Part shown: one piece after another, positions 13,835-14,399 of the stretch | Numbering within the stretch: position 1 is the first letter of the stretch | Layout: every line of letters starts with the position of its first letter | Assembly: GCA_035515515.1 (NCBI GenBank) | Contig: DATJBC010000317.1 | Location: forward strand, 1-14,399 | From: DATJBC01 sp035515515 | GTDB taxonomy: Bacteria; Actinomycetota; Acidimicrobiia; Acidimicrobiales; UBA8190 | DNA: 14,399 bases | Direction of reading: 5' to 3' | Position numbers and translations under genes: made by a program | Notes under the pieces: model-generated | Databases searched by the model: none | The model's input: only the letters and a program-made list of their open reading frames with translations | Told to the model about the DNA's origin: nothing

Positions 13835-14399
13835 CGGGTCGAGGATAGGGCCGGGCCACGCGGGCCCCGCGCCGGGGGGGTCGCCCGGGGCTGGGTGCCG
13901 CGCGCCGCTGGCGTGGCGCGTGCCGGTGGCGCGCCGCGTGCCGCTGGGGTGCCGCGCGCCGGTGGCGTGGCGCGTGCCGGTGACGCGCCGCGTGCGGGAG
14001 GACGGGCGCGCTGGTCGGCGAACCACGTGCCCCGGGCGGCGGCGCTGTCCCACGAGCGCCCCGAGCGGCCCAGCAGCCACACCGTGGCCGGGCGGAAGTC
14101 GAGGAAGTAGACCATGAGCCCGATCAGGACCAGCGCCGCGCCCAGGACGGTGGTCAGCCGCCCGATGGCCCCGAAGCCGGTGAAGGCCAAGGTCCCCGCG
14201 GGCTTGGTCACGGGCTTGGGGGCCGGCGCCGGTTTGGTGGTGGGGGTGGTCTTGGAGACCGTGACCTTCTTGGGGGGGGTCGTGGGCGTGGTGGGCGGCG
14301 GCGTCCCGTTGCCCACCTTGGTGCAGTTGGGCCCGTTGGGCGACTCGGTCCAGCTGTTGTGCTCCTTGAGCGACCACCGCACCGAGTTGTCCTTGTTGG
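13795..14399 (-). CDS. Surface protein C-terminus with LAFTG sortase signal and repeat tail (N-terminus beyond window edge)
   Basis: About 200 residues of the C-terminus are visible; the gene continues past the right edge. The visible order is a short domain end (NSWTESPNGPNCTKV), a Thr/Pro/Lys-rich wall-spanning stalk, then GTLAFTG (LAFTG coded by 14176-14190). A hydrophobic segment follows (about 22 residues ending GLMVYFL) and then Arg-containing sequence. LAxTG followed by a helix and basic residues is the layout recognised by class E sortases in high-GC actinomycetes, giving cell-wall attachment. Unusually, the chain does not stop a few residues after the helix. It runs on for about 100 residues, the last part being an Arg/Ala/Pro/Gly repeat coded by an 18-bp minisatellite. 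The final 40 bp overlap the sulfotransferase gene. The signal is convincing; whether the tail is translated as read is less certain. Confidence 0.72.
   Translation of the reverse strand, partial: NKDNSVRWSLKEHNSWTESPNGPNCTKVGNGTPPPTTPTTPPKKVTVSKTTPTTKPAPAPKPVTKPAGTLAFTGFGAIGRLTTVLGAALVLIGLMVYFLDFRPATVWLLGRSGRSWDSAAARGTWFADQRARPPARGASPARATPPARGTPAARGAPPARATPAARGTQPRATPPARGPRGPALSSTRWGRSAGGRRRGR
13842..13847 (-). promoter_or_regulatory. Candidate leaderless promoter of the sulfotransferase gene
   Basis: On the minus strand this reads TATCCT, a TAnnnT -10 box, followed by seven bases and then the ATG at 13834. It lies inside the 3' coding part of the surface-protein gene, so the sulfotransferase could be transcribed separately from it. 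No clear -35 element is seen. Confidence 0.5.
13892..13999 (-). repeat. 18-bp minisatellite, six units, with a 54-bp higher-order period
   Basis: Six adjacent 18-bp units start at 13892, 13910, 13928, 13946, 13964 and 13982 (plus-strand coordinates). Units 2 and 5 are identical (GGCGTGGCGCGTGCCGGT) and lie 54 bp apart. Unit 1 matches unit 4 at 16 of 18 bases, and unit 3 resembles unit 6. The array thus looks like a three-unit block that was duplicated. In the surface-protein frame it codes six-residue repeats of the type PPARGT/PPARAT. All units keep the frame, and copy number could vary between strains. Confidence 0.85.

Noticed and set aside
10629..13859. Very long minus-strand open frame opposite the YfhO-like gene, continuous with the lipoprotein frame
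   Set aside because: Only the last part (from the ATG at 10628) codes a credible protein. The rest is a compositional shadow of the YfhO-like gene, which has clear family motifs.
13892..13999. CRISPR-like array
   Set aside because: Units are directly adjacent 18-bp repeats with no spacers, in frame within a coding region, so it is a minisatellite.
13835..14377. N-terminal extension of the sulfotransferase in its own frame through the surface-protein region
   Set aside because: The extension is His/Gln/Arg-rich shadow sequence. The surface-protein frame in the same DNA has the stalk, LAFTG and helix, and the ATG at 13834 has a well-placed -10 box.

Overview
This window is very GC-rich, gene-dense DNA. 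The strong third-position G/C bias, GTG and TTG starts, TAnnnT -10 boxes seven bases before two ATG starts (leaderless style) and an LAxTG-type sorting signal all suggest a high-GC actinomycete (Actinomycetota). An acidimicrobial or similar lineage is a guess; the genus cannot be told. No rRNA, tRNA, CRISPR array, insertion sequence or phage gene was seen. Nearly all of the DNA is coding.

Layout from left to right. (1) Positions 1-1337, minus strand: a multi-pass membrane protein of glycosyltransferase-C type, cut by the left edge. (2) A 175-base divergent intergenic region with a likely -10 box for the rightward operon. (3) Positions 1513-6900, plus strand: a compact seven-gene operon. In order it encodes a SIS-domain phosphoheptose-isomerase-like protein, an NAD-dependent epimerase/dehydratase, a GmhB-type HAD phosphatase, a small transaldolase, a SAM methyltransferase, an HddA-type GHMP kinase and an HddC-type nucleotidyltransferase. 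(4) Positions 6871-10628, minus strand: a lipoprotein gene overlapping the start of a very large membrane GT-C-like protein that has C-terminal exoplasmic beta domains. (5) A 90-base divergent promoter region. (6) Positions 10719-13040, plus strand: a YfhO-family membrane protein. (7) Positions 12974-14399, minus strand: a PAPS-dependent sulfotransferase, preceded by the C-terminal part of a surface protein with an LAFTG sorting signal and an odd repeat-coded tail (cut by the right edge).

How they fit together. The operon reads as a nearly self-contained route to a nucleotide-activated heptose. Transaldolase could supply sedoheptulose 7-phosphate. The SIS protein would isomerise it to D-glycero-D-manno-heptose 7-phosphate, the HddA-like kinase would phosphorylate C1, the GmhB-like phosphatase would remove the C7 phosphate, and the HddC-like enzyme would add a nucleotide (GDP in characterised relatives). 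The epimerase/dehydratase and methyltransferase could then tailor the sugar. No soluble glycosyltransferase is present, but three polytopic GT-C/YfhO-like proteins and a sulfotransferase flank the operon, so the product may go into a surface glycan. The link between operon and flanking genes is inferred from proximity only.

The most interesting points are the transaldolase inside a heptose operon, the SIS protein's altered catalytic and phosphate-binding positions, and the 18-bp minisatellite coding an Arg/Ala/Pro tail behind a sortase signal.
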